Assembly: GCA_026182355.1 (NCBI GenBank)
Contig: JAPFBL010000370.1
Location: forward strand, 124,001 to 188,000
DNA from: Hermatobates lingyangjiaoensis
Lineage: Eukaryota; Arthropoda; Insecta; Hemiptera; Hermatobatidae
Length of the DNA: 64,000 nucleotides
Reading direction: 5' to 3'
In this document: in pieces, positions 63,231-64,000 of the stretch
Numbering within the stretch: position 1 is the first letter of the stretch
How the letters are laid out: each line of letters starts with the position of its first letter
Position numbers and translations under genes: made by a program
The notes under the pieces: model-generated
Databases searched by the model: none
The model's input: only the letters and a program-made list of their open reading frames with translations
What the model was told of the DNA's origin: nothing

Positions 63231-63337
63231 GAATGGCTGACACCTACGGGTCATCAGTTTCAGGGCTTCCACAGTATCCACAGAGAGATTGGGTCGTCAA
63301 TCAGAAGTGAAGTGCTTATTAGCCAGGCCTCACCTAA
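63231..63337 (+). CDS. candidate exon 1 of an unidentified gene
   Basis: The frame starting GAA at 63231 is open through EWLTPTGHQFQGFHS...SEVLISQASP to 63337, where a good donor (CCTAA|GTGAGTA) cuts two bases into a codon. A competing donor, AAATG|GTAAGAG, lies at 63381 in a second open frame ending ...PATLPK. Its start is unclear: an ATG at 63233 opens only 25 codons, and the bases before 63231 are poly-A plus CAG. The base composition is more balanced than the surroundings. Product not recognised. Confidence 0.35.
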
Positions 63338-63422
63338 GTGAGTACCAGTTTTCACGTCCACCTGCCACCTTACCCAAATGGTAAGAGTCGATGTCTAGCT
63401 CTCTCTCTCTATTGTTCTGCAG

Positions 63423-63514
63423 GAAACCTCCCGAGAAGATACTGCTTCACACACAGCGACTCCCTAGAGAGTCTACCCTTCCTAGGTCAAAAATCGCAGC
63501 CACCACGAGTTCTA
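63423..63514 (+). CDS. candidate exon 2 of an unidentified gene
   Basis: It is bounded by a strong acceptor (CTCTCTCTCTATTGTTCTGCAG) and a near-consensus donor (TCTA|GTAAGT). Joining 63337 to 63423 keeps one frame open: KPPEKILLHTQRLPRESTLP and RSKIAATTSS. The intron would be 85 bases. A second frame (RRYCFTHSDSLESLPFLGQK) is open too, so the true frame is not settled. The next exon is outside the window or beyond the satellite. Confidence 0.4.
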
Positions 63515-63596
63515 GTAAGTATAATACAGTATAATAAAAAATAATGTATATGTTAGTATTATGACATTATATAATATGGCATAATCTTACTATTAT

Positions 63597-64000
63597 CATA
63601 ACTTAGTAATGAGTATAGTGTACCATTGAAGATTGCCATAACTTAATAATGAGTATAGTGTACCATTGAAGATTGCCATAACTTAATAATGAGTATAGTG
63701 TACCATTGAAGATTGCCATAACTTAATAATGAGTATAGTGTACCATTTAAGATTGCCATAACATAATAATGAGTATAGTGTACTATTGAAGATTGCCATA
63801 ACTTAATAATGAGTATAGTGTATTATTGAAGATTGCCATAACTTAATAATGAGTATAGTGTACCATTGAAGATTGCCATAACTTAATTATGAGTATAGTG
63901 TACCATTGAAGATTGCCATAACTTAATAATGAGTATAGTGTTCCATTGAAGATTGCCATAACTTAGTATTGAGTATAGTGTACCATTGAAGATTGCCATA
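63597..64000. repeat. 40-bp satellite running off the window
   Basis: The monomer contains CATAACTTAATAATGAGTAT and AGTGTACCATTGAAGATTGC. About ten copies with rare substitutions reach the last base, so the array is longer than seen. If exon 2 is real, the array lies in the following intron. Confidence 0.97.

Overview
This is a strongly AT-rich, repeat-dominated stretch of an animal nuclear genome. Neither strand carries a long open reading frame, operon structure, rRNA or functional tRNA. The content is microsatellites, three satellite or minisatellite arrays, tRNA-derived SINEs, 3' fragments of a Jockey/CR1-like LINE, hAT and mariner DNA-transposon remnants, and a very large number of foldback (palindromic) repeats. 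The combination of TEs and the TTAGG-like SINE tail favour an arthropod or a close invertebrate relative. This assignment is inference only.

Layout. 0-9 kb: foldback remnants, a (GA)n tract in a foldback loop, a possible Penelope-like ORF scrap, a 30-bp minisatellite, two large palindromes and a 53-bp satellite (about 30 copies). 9-18.4 kb: dense foldbacks embedded in (TA)n tracts, two related hAT copies and a SINE with a perfect 12-bp target-site duplication. 18.4-25 kb: AT-rich sequence with dispersed repeats. 25.2-27.8 kb: a 65-bp satellite (about 40 copies). 28-45 kb: LINE 3' ends, a 0.5-kb repeat present again in inverted form at 38.4 kb, a SINE with an internal 74-bp expansion, a 580-bp mariner derivative, further foldbacks and a 0.6-kb palindrome. 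45-54 kb: SINE clusters, including a head-to-head pair and a tandem SINE array. 54-64 kb: more foldbacks in (TA)n, a duplicated 145-bp block, three SINEs, a candidate spliced gene fragment at 63.2-63.5 kb and a 40-bp satellite running off the end.

The most interesting signal is that at least six sequence-unrelated foldback families (called A-F, G, M and O here) share one layout. It is a short stem, CTGANGA, one unpaired base, a hairpin, GAA, a 4-6 nt self-complementary box, one base (H), and then the other half of the short stem. This is the layout of a type-I hammerhead ribozyme with a minimal stem III. In several families the stem I halves match perfectly although their sequences differ (GACT/AGTC, CTC/GAG, CTTC/GAAG, GCC/GGC, GCTC/GAGC). 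Minimal hammerheads that may act as dimers are known from Penelope-like retroelements. The window therefore looks like a graveyard of Penelope-type terminal repeats, mostly arranged as inverted pairs and often inserted in TA dinucleotide repeats.

Protein-coding evidence is thin: transposon ORF relics, one candidate two-exon gene fragment near the right end, and two GC-richer exon-like patches. No host gene is named.
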